A DNA stretch of 64,000 nucleotides, taken from G965216255 sp965216255 (GTDB taxonomy: Bacteria; Bacteroidota; Rhodothermia; Rhodothermales; Bin80). Below the pieces are notes generated by a model that ran no database searches, was not told where the DNA came from, and worked only from the letters and a program-made list of their open reading frames with translations. Of this stretch, positions 37,297 to 46,957 are shown in pieces; positions within the stretch are counted from its first letter, which is position 1; every line of letters begins with the position of its first letter. The position numbers and the translations under genes are program-made. Where the stretch lies: contig OZ244148.1 in the NCBI GenBank assembly GCA_965216255.1, forward strand, positions 4,650,001 through 4,714,000, read 5' to 3'.

Positions 37297-37785
37297 ATGA
37301 ACGACGACATCCTGATCCTGACAACAGGCGGCACGATAGACAAGGTCTACTTCGATGCCAGAGGCGGCTACAGGGTAGGGGATCCCCAGATTATCGAAAT
37401 CCTTCGGAAAGTGGACGTTACCACGACCTACCGGATAGAGAACCTGTTGCGGAAGGACAGCATGGATCTCACGGATGACGACCGGGCCCTGATCAGGCGT
37501 AGCGTCGCAGACGCCCCCCACAGCCGGGTTCTCATCACGCACGGGACGGATACCATGGTTGAAACGGCCCGGTCTCTGCAGCATATACCCGACAAGGCCA
37601 TCGTCCTTGTCGGATCTCTCACGCCGGCGCGATTCAAGGTTACCGACGCGGAATTCAATATTGGCTTCGCCTTTGCGGCCGCCCTCGTGCTTCCACCCGG
37701 CGTATACCTGGCCATGAACGGATGTATTTTTGATCATGGTCGGGTACAGAAGAACTTCGAGCTAAACCGGTTCGAGACGCTGTAA
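37297..37785 (+). CDS. Single-domain asparaginase-like protein
   Basis: The 162-residue protein matches only the N-terminal domain of type I/II L-asparaginases: the catalytic first Thr in ILTTGGTIDKVYFD and the second Thr/Asp pair in VLITHGTDTMVETA. Full enzymes are about 330 residues; the C-terminal domain is missing by design, since the protein ends cleanly (NFELNRFETL) and is followed by another gene after 15 bases. Single-domain versions occur in other bacteria. Hydrolysis of asparagine or a related amide is plausible but unproven. Confidence 0.8.
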   Translation: MNDDILILTTGGTIDKVYFDARGGYRVGDPQIIEILRKVDVTTTYRIENLLRKDSMDLTDDDRALIRRSVADAPHSRVLITHGTDTMVETARSLQHIPDKAIVLVGSLTPARFKVTDAEFNIGFAFAAALVLPPGVYLAMNGCIFDHGRVQKNFELNRFETL

Positions 37786-37800
37786 GGAGCGCCGAAGCCC

Positions 37801-38532
37801 ATGCGTACGTTTTTCGACAGACGGAACCTGCCTACCTGGCTCCAGGGCCTGCGTCTGGCGTGGCAGGTGCTGCTGCGTCTGGTGGCCCCCGCCGTCGGTG
37901 TCGTGCTGGGAAGTGTCCTCTCCGGCATGGCGGCAGGCGAGACGCAGGCCAGTGCCGTCGCTGCGGGCGGTCTTATTGGACTGTGTGCTGCCGCGTTCCT
38001 GTTCAGGCGGCTGCACGTAAACCAGATTCTTGCCACAATAGGCCTTGCCGCCACCATACTGGCCATGCAGGCGTCCTGGCTGCAGGGTACGTTTGCCGCC
38101 GGGGCGGTGCTTGCGGTATGGATGGGAGGCCGGCCATCCTTCAGGCTAGCGGCCTGGCCAGTATTTGCCGCTTTGGTCGTGATGCTGGGGGCATCGCCGG
38201 CCGGGAGCCTGGGACCCGTTCTTTTTGCCGCGATCCTGGCCGGCGTGGCCGCCTACGCCCAGATGGCGCTCGGGAAAAAGCATCCGAGCCCGGTCTTGCC
38301 TGCCGGAGCCGTCTGCCTTGTGCTGGTGTTTTCGCCACTGCCCTTTCTGCTCTTTGAATTCCGCGGCCTGTATCTGCTCCTCTTGGTGGTAGCAGACAGT
38401 GTGCTTCTTGCTGCGCTGTGGCTGCTCTTGGGTGTGCGGGCGCCTGCCAGGGCCCGGGGGATGGTGCAGCTTGCCATGATGGCCATGGCCATCGCCCTGT
38501 ATTTCGGGGCCATCGTACAGCTTGGTGAGTAA
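37801..38532 (+). CDS. Multi-pass membrane protein of unknown function
   Basis: The 243-residue protein is almost wholly hydrophobic, with seven to eight predicted membrane helices (for example LVAPAVGVVLGSVLSGMAAG and GLYLLLLVVADSVLLAALWL). It has a short positively charged N-terminus and a conserved-looking FRRLHVNQ loop. I recognise no family motif. TAAGGAGCG just upstream supplies a ribosome-binding site. It is probably co-transcribed with the asparaginase-like gene, so transport or sensing of a related compound is possible but speculative. Confidence 0.75.
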   Translation: MRTFFDRRNLPTWLQGLRLAWQVLLRLVAPAVGVVLGSVLSGMAAGETQASAVAAGGLIGLCAAAFLFRRLHVNQILATIGLAATILAMQASWLQGTFAAGAVLAVWMGGRPSFRLAAWPVFAALVVMLGASPAGSLGPVLFAAILAGVAAYAQMALGKKHPSPVLPAGAVCLVLVFSPLPFLLFEFRGLYLLLLVVADSVLLAALWLLLGVRAPARARGMVQLAMMAMAIALYFGAIVQLGE

Positions 38533-38723
38533 AAGCCGGTACATTGTGCGCGCATTCTTGGGAGCACATGGTCGGTCTGCGTCCTGGCAGGACTGGCATC
38601 CGTAATACCGGTAGACCACGGCGGGCGGGTATAAGGATACGATCCGGTAACGGACGGTTGGCTACATGGGGTTTCGGATCGGTTTTTGCTATAAAGGGCG
38701 TAACGGCAGGTGGGAAGGGCAAT
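38533..38723. promoter_or_regulatory. Upstream region of the ECF sigma gene
   Basis: Non-coding. A TATAAA box at 38690-38695 lies 29 bases before the sigma start; no matching -35 at normal spacing is evident, which would fit a non-housekeeping or self-regulated promoter. Confidence 0.3.
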
Positions 38724-39251
38724 ATGGCGCATTCGCAATTCAATCGGCATCTGGTTGAGCGGGCCAGGCAGGGAGAGGCGCAGGCATGCAACGAACTTCT
38801 GCATCGGCTCGAGCCCATGTTCCGCGCCTTCTTTGTCAAGCGTGTTGGCCTTAATGCCACAGTGGATGATCTTGTGCAGAACACGCTGCTTCGCGTGCAT
38901 GGAGGACTCCGGGCACTCAAGGATCCGGACCGCCTGAAGCCCTTTGCCATGAAGGCTGCGCTATTTGAGCTGCATGACCTGTATCGCGGGCGCTACAGCG
39001 CGAAGGAGCGCCTTTTCGAGCCGGAGCGCCTTCCGGAAGTGGAAAATACCGGCGGGTCCTGGGCCGGCAGCTCAATGGACCTTGAGCGTGCGCTCTCGAT
39101 CCTTTCGCCGCATGCCCGCCGCATCCTCGAATTGCGCGAGTACGGCTATCGCTACAAGGAAATTGCCGAGACGATTGGGACCACGGAGACGGCCGTCAAG
39201 ATGCAGGTCAAACGGGCTTTCGAAAAGATGCACAGTGCCTTCGCCTCCTGA
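38724..39251 (+). CDS. ECF-family RNA polymerase sigma factor
   Basis: The 175-residue sigma-70 group 4 protein starts at MAHSQFNRHLVERARQGEAQ. Region 2 (RAFFVKRVGLNATVDDLVQN) binds core polymerase and the -10. Region 4 is a clear helix-turn-helix (YGYRYKEIAETIGTTETAVK) for the -35. It is followed after 56 bases by a FecR-type anti-sigma regulator, the usual pairing for cell-surface signalling in this group of bacteria. Its target genes are not visible here: no TonB receptor/SusC pair follows. Confidence 0.9.
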   Translation: MAHSQFNRHLVERARQGEAQACNELLHRLEPMFRAFFVKRVGLNATVDDLVQNTLLRVHGGLRALKDPDRLKPFAMKAALFELHDLYRGRYSAKERLFEPERLPEVENTGGSWAGSSMDLERALSILSPHARRILELREYGYRYKEIAETIGTTETAVKMQVKRAFEKMHSAFAS

Positions 39252-39307
39252 GCGTACCACGTTACTTTTGGCTGATTCCACGCGACCTAACAAATATGAC
39301 GTAAGGG

Positions 39308-40444
39308 ATGCGACACACCGCCAAGACTCCAATGCAGGACCCCGTAAATGATCTGCTCTTCGGAGACGAACTGTCTCCAGAGCGAATGGAATTGCTTCGG
39401 ACAGCGCTCGAGCGCGATGCCGCGCTTCGTGATGCGCTCGTGCAGTGGAGGGGCCTGGTTGCGTCTCTGCGTCAAAGGCTGGATGAGTCCGTTCCGGACC
39501 GGCGGCTTTTTGTGCTATACGCACTGACCACATCCGGGCATTCGGGACTGCTTACGGAGGAAGAGCGCGAGGAGGTAAGCGCTTCGTGGGCTGAGATCGA
39601 ATCTGCCACCAAGGTGCATCCAGGGCTTGTGGATGTAGCTGCCCGTATCTCTGAAGAGAAGGCGGATTTTGACCGGTGTTGGGAGTGGTATGATAGCGGC
39701 CGGCGCCAGGGGACCGTGCGGTCCATGCGATGGACATGGCGCGTCGCGGCAGCCATCATGGTGGCCGGGATTGTGGGCGTATTGACTTACTTCCTGCGTA
39801 GCGACAAGACCCTGCAAATTGTTGCCACAGAGGCCGGGCAGTCCGAGCAGGTGGTGCTGCCGGACGGTTCGGAGGTATACCTTGCCGGTGGAGCGGAATT
39901 GCGGTTTGCCGTTGAAGCGTTTGAACGCACCGTGGAGTTGGAGGGCCGCGCGTTTTTAGATATTACGCCGGCACCTGAGCGGTTTGTGGTCTTGACGCCC
40001 AGTGCGGAGGCTACCGTGCTCGGTACGAGGTTCGGGATTCGGGGTACACGCGAAGCGACGGAGGTCGTGCTGGAGAGTGGAAGCCTGGCCTTGGCAGCAG
40101 AGGGCTTCCCCGATAGCCGCGTCATTTTGCGGCCCGGCGAGATGAGCAGTGTGGAGCGGGGTGGCCTGCCCAGTGCTCCTATAATGGTAAATGTGCCGCA
40201 GGCTCTTAGCTGGACCGGCTTCATGTTCTTTCGGGCCACACCAATGGCCGAGGTGGCGGAGCGGCTCTCCGAGGCGTTTGGCGTGCCAGTGGCCGTGGGG
40301 CCGGAGTTGCGTGGAGAGGCGGTTAGTGGCAGGTTTGATCAGCGCGAAGGGTTACAGCACATCCTTATGGTGCTTTCCCGTGCCGTGGGTGCCACAGTCG
40401 AGGGGAGCGAAACGTCGGGTTTCTCGATGAGGGCGACGGAGTGA
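39308..40444 (+). CDS. FecR-type anti-sigma regulator
   Basis: The 378-residue protein has a cytoplasmic N-terminal part (about 1-140), one membrane helix (WRVAAAIMVAGIVGVLTYFL, about 145-165) and a periplasmic FecR domain (QSEQVVLPDGSEVYLAGGAE ... ATVLGTRFGIRG). A C-terminal secretin/TonB short N-terminal-like domain follows (MFFRATPMAEVAERLSEAFG). It should sequester the ECF sigma until a surface receptor signals. A second Met at codon 9 is an alternative start. The expected outer-membrane receptor gene is missing downstream. Confidence 0.88.
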   Translation: MRHTAKTPMQDPVNDLLFGDELSPERMELLRTALERDAALRDALVQWRGLVASLRQRLDESVPDRRLFVLYALTTSGHSGLLTEEEREEVSASWAEIESATKVHPGLVDVAARISEEKADFDRCWEWYDSGRRQGTVRSMRWTWRVAAAIMVAGIVGVLTYFLRSDKTLQIVATEAGQSEQVVLPDGSEVYLAGGAELRFAVEAFERTVELEGRAFLDITPAPERFVVLTPSAEATVLGTRFGIRGTREATEVVLESGSLALAAEGFPDSRVILRPGEMSSVERGGLPSAPIMVNVPQALSWTGFMFFRATPMAEVAERLSEAFGVPVAVGPELRGEAVSGRFDQREGLQHILMVLSRAVGATVEGSETSGFSMRATE

Positions 40445-40465
40445 TGCGTTGTAGGGGATTGGCTG

Positions 40466-40481
40466 GCCCAGCGCGCTGGGC
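40466..40481 (+). terminator. 16-bp GC-rich palindrome after fecR
   Basis: GCCCAGCGCGCTGGGC, a perfect palindrome 21 bases after the stop codon, followed by ATCTCGTTT. It could end the sigma/FecR transcript, although the T-tract is weak. Confidence 0.4.
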
Positions 40482-41193
40482 ATCTCGTTTCGAAGCGGGA
40501 GCGGAGAACGTAGAGTGCATTCCCATCCATATTGGAATCCGCGAGGCCGGTCCGTTTACTGCACAATTGATGTGCCGTGATTAGGGCAATAGGGCAGTCT
40601 GGAGAATCTTAGGTTGTGGAGTCTCGTTGCCGCGCCGCTGAATTCAGGCACATCGGGCACTTGAATCTGCTTTGACCGGGAAGTAAGCATTGGGAATTGT
40701 TGTATCTACCCGCAAGCAGATTCCTATGCGCTATTAACGTATTGAAATGTCTGACTTTATGTCGGCACGCAAGGATACGAAGGAGTAGAATTTTCCTGCG
40801 AGGTCCGAGGCGTATTGGAATTGGTCAATGAAGAGCTTGATGCGACTGATAGTACCAGGAACCGCTAACACTCAGGGCCGACTACAGATCCACGAAGGAC
40901 TTCTGAACCTCCCTGATAAACTGCCTCACTCGAGCCTCTAGCCCTACCCTTGGTCCACTTCTCGGACTTAACATGATGTCGCATCTTTGATTTTCCGGCC
41001 TGTTTAGCAGAATTGCGATCTTGCCTGGGAGGTCAGAACGCAGCCACTTTGGCCGTGGAACTTGGATTCAATGCGTATGCGACCGGTCAAGTACAGGGTA
41101 GTGGCAACCTCGGCTGTGGGGAGGGAGACGTGTCTGCCAACTGGAAAGCGGTTCGATGATCACATGAAGACCTGAAAGCAAGAGACTGCTCGC
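40482..41193. other. Non-coding stretch before the defence island
   Basis: About 700 bases with no intact gene. It contains a diverged copy of the 60.2-60.4 kb repeat (listed separately). No promoter with both boxes was convincing before 41194. Confidence 0.45.
40728..40945. repeat. Diverged ~215-bp repeat, copy 1
   Basis: It matches 60228-60425 in the same orientation with many substitutions and small indels: shared strings include CTATTAACGTATTGAAATG, GGATACGAAGGAGTAGA, CAGGGCCGACTA and CTGATAAACTGCCTCACTCG. Its right part encodes, on the minus strand, the tail EARVRQFIREVQKSFVDL, homologous to the end of the small gene at 60371-60676. So this is the stump of a second copy of that gene plus downstream sequence. 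Confidence 0.75.
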
Positions 41194-43431
41194 ATGGCTG
41201 CCATTTTCGAAAGGAGGAGTCTACCAGATCACCTGTTTCAGATTCCTTGGTTGGACTTCCAGAAGGACCTCTGTGCGGATCGCCTCGGTGAGCACTGGTT
41301 CAGGTTAGGGGCCTGTACGATTGACCCTCAACGTGACAATGAAGGCGTTGAGGAGGTAATAGAGCGACGGAGTCTGCTGCTTGCACCTGAGCACTTCTCT
41401 GAGATCTATGACAGACTCGACTATGTTGGCAATGTGGTAGATCTCCTTGGACAGCCTGCAGGAAGTGTGCGGTCAAGCGGTGAGCATAGAGAGTATTCCT
41501 ACAGGCCGTTCCATCGATTCAATCTGGGATCAGTACAGTGCGAGCCTCTGGTCTTCATTCATCATCCGCATTCGAAGCCGGCGTTGTTCATCAATCCGGA
41601 CTTGCTGCTATACTTCGAGCTCGAGAAAAAACCGGACGGTACTTGGTTGGACCCCCGAAGTGGAGCTGCAGCTCTTAGAGATAAGGTGATCAAGAACACC
41701 CTTCAGGTTGTCGATATCCGACCTGACTATCTGCGGAAGTACCTGCGGGCACGCCAACAATCCTTATTAGTCGCACATTATCGCCGCCGGTATCTCTTTG
41801 ATCCTTGCCCGGAGACCGTGGAGAAGTTCGTACAGGGAGAAGTGAAGCACGGCTCGCTGCCAAAGGGAGCAAGGGGCATTATCCAGAATTTCGGAACAGC
41901 CGAGAGAACCATCGAAGCACCACCTTACATAGGAAGACGGCTACACTTGTGGTTTGAGATCAAGCCTTCTGAAATCGATATCGACGACCCGTGGGCGGAA
42001 GAAGCCCCCTTTGACCCGTACGGGTTTACCCTCCCCACGCGAAAGGGACCGGTGGCCCCGGACCGTTTCAGGACTCATATAGAAGGCAGTGAACGGGACT
42101 ACCACGGAGTGACTTGTGATTACATGGATCATGTCTACTTCAACCAGGAAGTGCTATCTAAGTATGAACTGGATCCTTTATTTAACGTCCAGGACAATGG
42201 TTCGGTGTCCTGTCAGCACTATTGGGGATTGGAGCGCAGTACGAGCAGAATTGGCAACGAGCTGGTTTGTACTGCTATTGGCGACTTTGCTGGAGGACTC
42301 CCGTTTGGAGAGTGGTCGCATTGGAAGCAGCATGCAGTTACGCCACCAACCCAAGAAGACCTACAGGTAATTCATGAAGAGACACCTATACCCTCCGCAG
42401 TCAACAAGCTAGTTCAGGCGTTAAATGTCTTGAACTCTGCCTTGGTAGAGTTGGCCGACACTATGGGGGCAGGGATTCCGGGGCCGTTTTGGTGTGGCTC
42501 AAGCGAAATTCTGGATGGTAGACAACTCAAGCGGGTTTACCCAACAACAGCCGGAGACGAGGAGTTTTTGAATAGGGCGACCCTGATGTCAGCGCTGGTT
42601 CTAGAAGGGTTAGACTCCAAATCGCTACGAGGGCTACTCCGAGCTTGGGGTGAAAATCTTCATTACAAGAGCTTCCGAAAGAACAAAGGCCAGTCTCTGG
42701 GTTCCCGTCAGCTCTTGGAACGAGTAGCGCTCATCGCCATCCTTGTCGAACACTTGCAGCCGCCGAAATCGGAGTTGCCCGTGCTACTGAAACAAGCAGA
42801 AGGCCGGATTGACAGTGGAGATGCCGCTGATCTGCTGACTGAACCCGTGCTGTTACGTCAACAAATACGAAAAGAAACGGCGCCGCTGGCCAAGCTATAT
42901 GATCTTCGAACTCACGGCGGGATAGCTCATGTACCCGATACAGAGAAGATTGATCATGCCATGGCTGAGCTCGGCTTGCCCGAGAGGAATTGGCATCGGA
43001 CTCATTATCTGACCCTTACTGAACTTGTTGCCAAGAGCTTAAGACTAGTACACGCTCACCTAATTCAAGCCAGTCATATCCTGCTGATCACCGCTTACGG
43101 CACGCGAGCCTTCTCGGTCACAGCTGAGACGAACCCACACGAACGAATGCGGCGTATCGCGGCCTTCAAAGCAGATGGCGAAGAATCCCTTGTATTTTGC
43201 AACTTCGGCGTGCTAACCACTGGTTTTGACGCCCCGCAAATTACATGTGCGCTCATCGCGCGACCAACGGCTTCCCTGGTCCTCTACAGCCAGATGGTGG
43301 GCCGCGCCATTCGGGGACCGCGTGCCGGAGGGACTTCAGAGGCCCTCATCGTCACGGTCATCGATCAGAACCTACCCGGCTTCCGTAGCGCGGCAGAGGC
43401 CTTCACTAACTGGGAAGACGTATGGAACTAG
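41194..43431 (+). CDS. Chimeric protein: unknown large domain fused to a helicase C-terminal domain
   Basis: The 745-residue protein has two unlike parts. Residues 1 to about 615 match no family I recognise. They end in a helical region with an R572-x6-H579 motif (LYDLRTHGGIAH) that resembles HEPN RNase sites. From about 618 to the end it is the second RecA-like lobe of a superfamily 2 helicase, with VLTTGFDAP (motif V) and YSQMVGRAIRGPRAGG (motif VI). The first lobe, with Walker A and DExx box, is absent. It looks like a deletion that fused an upstream gene in frame to a truncated helicase. The stop overlaps the start of the GHKL gene by ten bases, the natural operon junction. Confidence 0.65.
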   Translation: MAAIFERRSLPDHLFQIPWLDFQKDLCADRLGEHWFRLGACTIDPQRDNEGVEEVIERRSLLLAPEHFSEIYDRLDYVGNVVDLLGQPAGSVRSSGEHREYSYRPFHRFNLGSVQCEPLVFIHHPHSKPALFINPDLLLYFELEKKPDGTWLDPRSGAAALRDKVIKNTLQVVDIRPDYLRKYLRARQQSLLVAHYRRRYLFDPCPETVEKFVQGEVKHGSLPKGARGIIQNFGTAERTIEAPPYIGRRLHLWFEIKPSEIDIDDPWAEEAPFDPYGFTLPTRKGPVAPDRFRTHIEGSERDYHGVTCDYMDHVYFNQEVLSKYELDPLFNVQDNGSVSCQHYWGLERSTSRIGNELVCTAIGDFAGGLPFGEWSHWKQHAVTPPTQEDLQVIHEETPIPSAVNKLVQALNVLNSALVELADTMGAGIPGPFWCGSSEILDGRQLKRVYPTTAGDEEFLNRATLMSALVLEGLDSKSLRGLLRAWGENLHYKSFRKNKGQSLGSRQLLERVALIAILVEHLQPPKSELPVLLKQAEGRIDSGDAADLLTEPVLLRQQIRKETAPLAKLYDLRTHGGIAHVPDTEKIDHAMAELGLPERNWHRTHYLTLTELVAKSLRLVHAHLIQASHILLITAYGTRAFSVTAETNPHERMRRIAAFKADGEESLVFCNFGVLTTGFDAPQITCALIARPTASLVLYSQMVGRAIRGPRAGGTSEALIVTVIDQNLPGFRSAAEAFTNWEDVWN

Positions 43432-44783
43432 CCACTACAAACAACCTGGCGCACGAGCACGACATCGTTCCGCCGCACCTCGCCGTACAAGCTATGCGAG
43501 ACAATGGTTACAAGAACGCGGCGTATGCCCTCGCAGAACTCATAGATAACGCCATTCAGGCGAAGGCAACGGTCATTGAACTTCTGTGCGCTGAGCGGCG
43601 GGAGGTGGTAATGGCCAGGGAACGGGCGCGCGTCGATCAGGTGGCTGTTCTCGATAACGGAGAGGGAATGGATGCCGACGTTCTCCGGATGGCACTGCAA
43701 TTCGGCAACGGCACGCACCTCACCCCGGAGGAACAGAAGGGAATCGGCAAGTTTGGAATGGGACTACCAAGCTCGTCCATCTCGCAGTGCAAGCGAGTCG
43801 ACGTGTGGTCCTGGCAGGATGGCGTTAGTAGCGCTCTGCACTCCTATATCGACATTGATGAAATCAAGAAGCGGACGCTGCGAAGTGTGCCCGAGCCAGA
43901 GCCACAGAACATTCCCGCGCTCTGGCGTGAGGCAGGGGGAACGTTTGGCGAGAGCGGGACGCTGATCGTGTGGTCACGGCTCGACCGCATTCTTTGGAAG
44001 ACGGCTCGGGCTTTCATTCGAAATTCGGAGAATCTCGTCGGCCGGTTATATCGAAAATTCCTCACGGGTAGTAGTGTTCATGGGCCGGTCCGCATCCGCA
44101 TGGCCGCCTTCAACATGGAAGACCCTTCGATTACAACCATCGAAGAGATAGCCCGTCCGAATGATCCAAGCTATCTCATCGCTGATACCTCCTGTCCGGA
44201 GCCGTTTGATAAGACGCCAATGTTTGAGAACTACGGTATCCCCATCGAACGCGAGATTCAGCGAGGTGACAAGACGCATCGTGTGTGCGTAACGTTCTCA
44301 ATGTCGACCGAGGACGCACGAAGCCTGCCAAACGCAGGCGGCCTCCCACATGGGAAGCACGCGGCGAACAACGTGGGCGTCTCTGTTGTCCGGGCCGGGC
44401 GCGAGCTTGAACTCAATAGCTCTTGGACGATCCAATACGACCCACGCGAGCGGTGGTGGGGCGTGGAAGTAGCCTTCCCGCCTTCCCTTGATGACCTTTT
44501 TGGCGTATCCAATAACAAGCAGTCCGCGCGAAACTTCCATCAGATCGACTACGACGCCCTGCGAGAGCCCGGGGAAACCGATACGCAGATGCTCGACAGA
44601 CTAATGGAAGAAGAGCATCCGTTGGAACCCGTACTTCGTCTCTCCCACGACATCGAAAGCCGGCTGCGCGTTATCCGGGGGCTCATAAAGGTGCAGCGTG
44701 CGGGTGAAAGGGAAAAGCGGCGGCGGCACCAAGGGAACCACGACGCAGAGCGTATAGCAACAGAGAAGACGAGGGAGCGCCAG
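43422..44783 (+). pseudogene. GHKL/MORC-like ATPase, 5' part, split by IS1634
   Basis: 454 codons of a GHKL-type ATPase (Hsp90/MutL/histidine kinase fold). The N-box is ELIDNAIQA (N43), G1 is DNGEGM (78-83) and G2 is GIGKFGMGLPSS (107-118). The rest is an S5-like middle domain and the start of a charged linker (GEREKRRRHQGN). IS1634 copy C follows; the current frame ends a few codons inside the IS. Joined to the downstream part, it gives a protein of about 610 residues. In the helicase-ATPase-PLD operon it probably senses or remodels DNA for defence. Confidence 0.82.
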
Positions 44784-46952
44784 CCCAAGTTTACCATTGT
44801 GCTTCATAACATGTTGTAAAGTATAGACTTGAAAATTGTTCTGGCACAACAAATAGCCACCAAGTGAGGTTTTATGCCTTAGGTCATATGATCGTCTTGT
44901 GCATGGCCAAGGGCAGTGGATCGATGCACAAGGCATCGTAAATGGCCCTTAGTTCCATATCCGGCTGCGAGCTGGTGCGGACATGGAGTGTCCGTGCGTC
45001 CTTGCGCTCGAAGATGCTGGTCGTGCGAACCTGACGCCGAAGGATCCTCCTGAGTGTCGTCCAGCTGAAGCGTAGTCCTTTCTGGCGCAGACGCGTACGA
45101 ATCACCTGCACCAACTGGTAAGCCAGGACCGTGATGAATAGATGGCCCTCCGCGCGCCGGCCTGTGGAATGATAGATCGGTCGCAGTCCGAGTTCCGACT
45201 TCAGGGACCGGAACACCGCTTCCAGATCGGTCAGCATCACATACGTGCGCCAGAGCTCTTCCGCGGTGAACTCCATCTCGTTGCTGCGCAGGCAATAGAC
45301 GCCCGGATCGGTCATCAACGCGGGTGCTTTCGGCGTCTTTGTCCACGTGATGGACTGGGCCCGCTTGCCGTCCTCATCCGTCTCCACTTCTATCTCGTAA
45401 TGCTGTCCGATGCCGCTGAAGCTCTGCTTCAATCGGCCGATACGTTCCCTTATGAGGTCGATGCGCTTTTGCGTCTTCGGCAGGGCAAGCCCCTCGGAAA
45501 GCTTGCCGAGGGCCTCCTCGAATCTTTCCGCTTTCTGCTTCACCTTGGCCTCTTCCATCGCCATGCGGGACCGGGATCGGCAACAGAGCCGCACCTCGTC
45601 GTCTGCCTCCTCCCGGTACACCTCGACGTCACTGCCCGAGGCCGTCTGAAGAGCCTCGGCCTGCTGCTCATCAAAATGCTTCCTGCGCTCTCTTGATACC
45701 ACGATGTAGCGGTAGCCCTCCTCTCGCAGCCAGTCTATGCGGTCCTGTGTGGCAATGCCCCGATCCATCACCACACGTGCGTTCTTGGGCGTCTCCAGGG
45801 ACTCCAGCATCTCCTTGAGCGTGGACGCTTCGTTTACGTTGCCCTTGAAGACTTGGCTACGACGCACGAACCCGCTGCCGCGCGTTACAAGAGCCAGCGT
45901 GAGCAGCACGCAGTCACTGCGACGCTCCTTCGAGCGTCCGTACTTGGCCTTGTCGATGCTCTTGCCACTGCCTTCCAGGAAGCTGCCCTTCAGATCATAG
46001 AGCGCGATCGTGGGCTCCAGATCAAACAGGTCCAGCGCCCGTGCAAAGAGGTGGTCCTCTATGGCCTTGCGGTGTTTGTGCAGCATGTCGCTGGCCCGGT
46101 ACAGCTGCATGTCGGCCATCTTCTCGAAGTTGCAGCCCAGAAACTCGTCCAGGCCACTGGCAGAGGCCAGCCAACGCTTCGTGGCATGTTCGCTGGCCGG
46201 CTCGGCCAGACGGCCTATGATGGAGCCCGTGGCTGCATGCCGGAGGCCTCGTGTGATGCCAAGCTTCTCGAAGAGCTCATCCATGCCCAACTGCTCCATG
46301 GCCCAGAGCCCCACATGTTCTACGCCCACCGTGCGGGGCCGGACCGTTTTGAGCGAGTGGACATCCACATGGTGCCATTCGCGCGGCGGCGTCTCGCCCT
46401 TGCCCTCGGTCACGGCTACCGCCTTGCGCGCACTCAAAAGTTCTGCAATGCGGTGGGCCTCCTCTTCCACGCGACGGCAGCAACGCCCATGGGTACGAGT
46501 TCGAGCTGGCCCTTGAGCAGTGCCTCAATCCGGTTGCAGAGCGCACGCCAGTAGCGTTTGTCGATGCGGAAGTGGGCACCGAGATTGAGCAGGGTCTTCT
46601 GCCGGACCTTGCCCTCTATGCGTTCGCCGTGGCAGAGCCGAAAGGAATAGTAGCGTGTAGCGTTGTCGGTGGTATGGGTAAGCGATCGTCGGATATACAT
46701 AGGGGGAAGATAGGGTTGGGAACCACTGCCCGCAATAGCCATCCATATTTTATGGCACAACATTCGTATTTCAGTTTCTGTGAATCTCAAAAATGGTGCG
46801 TTGGTGGGAGCTTGTGGGGCTCTGGTGGGGCCAAGCACCATAAATTCCGACAAAACAGGCCTAAAGTGGGGACTCATCCCTAAAAAGCTCTCGAAATAAT
46901 TAACTGCGATTATTGCCGACCTTCAAATTCAGCCGCCAAATGGTAAAGATGG
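44784..46952 (-). mobile_element. IS1634-type insertion sequence, copy C
   Basis: The ends match copy A (CCCAAGTTTACCATT left, complement of CCATCTTTACCATT right). GCCAG occurs on both sides (44779-44783, 46953-46957), a 5-bp target duplication. Removing the element with one GCCAG rejoins the GHKL ATPase reading frame exactly. The high similarity to copy B suggests a recent move. Confidence 0.92.
44884..46697 (-). pseudogene. IS1634-family transposase with early +2 frameshift
   Basis: It is the same protein as copies A and B, with the same +2 lesion as B after VPMGV (near 46470). A separate local change reads PKAPALMTDPG where A and B have PKAGTIMTDPG. The C-terminal 528 residues are open and complete. 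The N-terminal 80 residues are in another frame. Confidence 0.82.
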
Positions 46953-46957
46953 GCCAG

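Noticed and set aside
36886..37785. A 299-residue start for the asparaginase-like protein
   Set aside because: The first 137 codons have no protein character, and the conserved domain begins at the Met at 37297.
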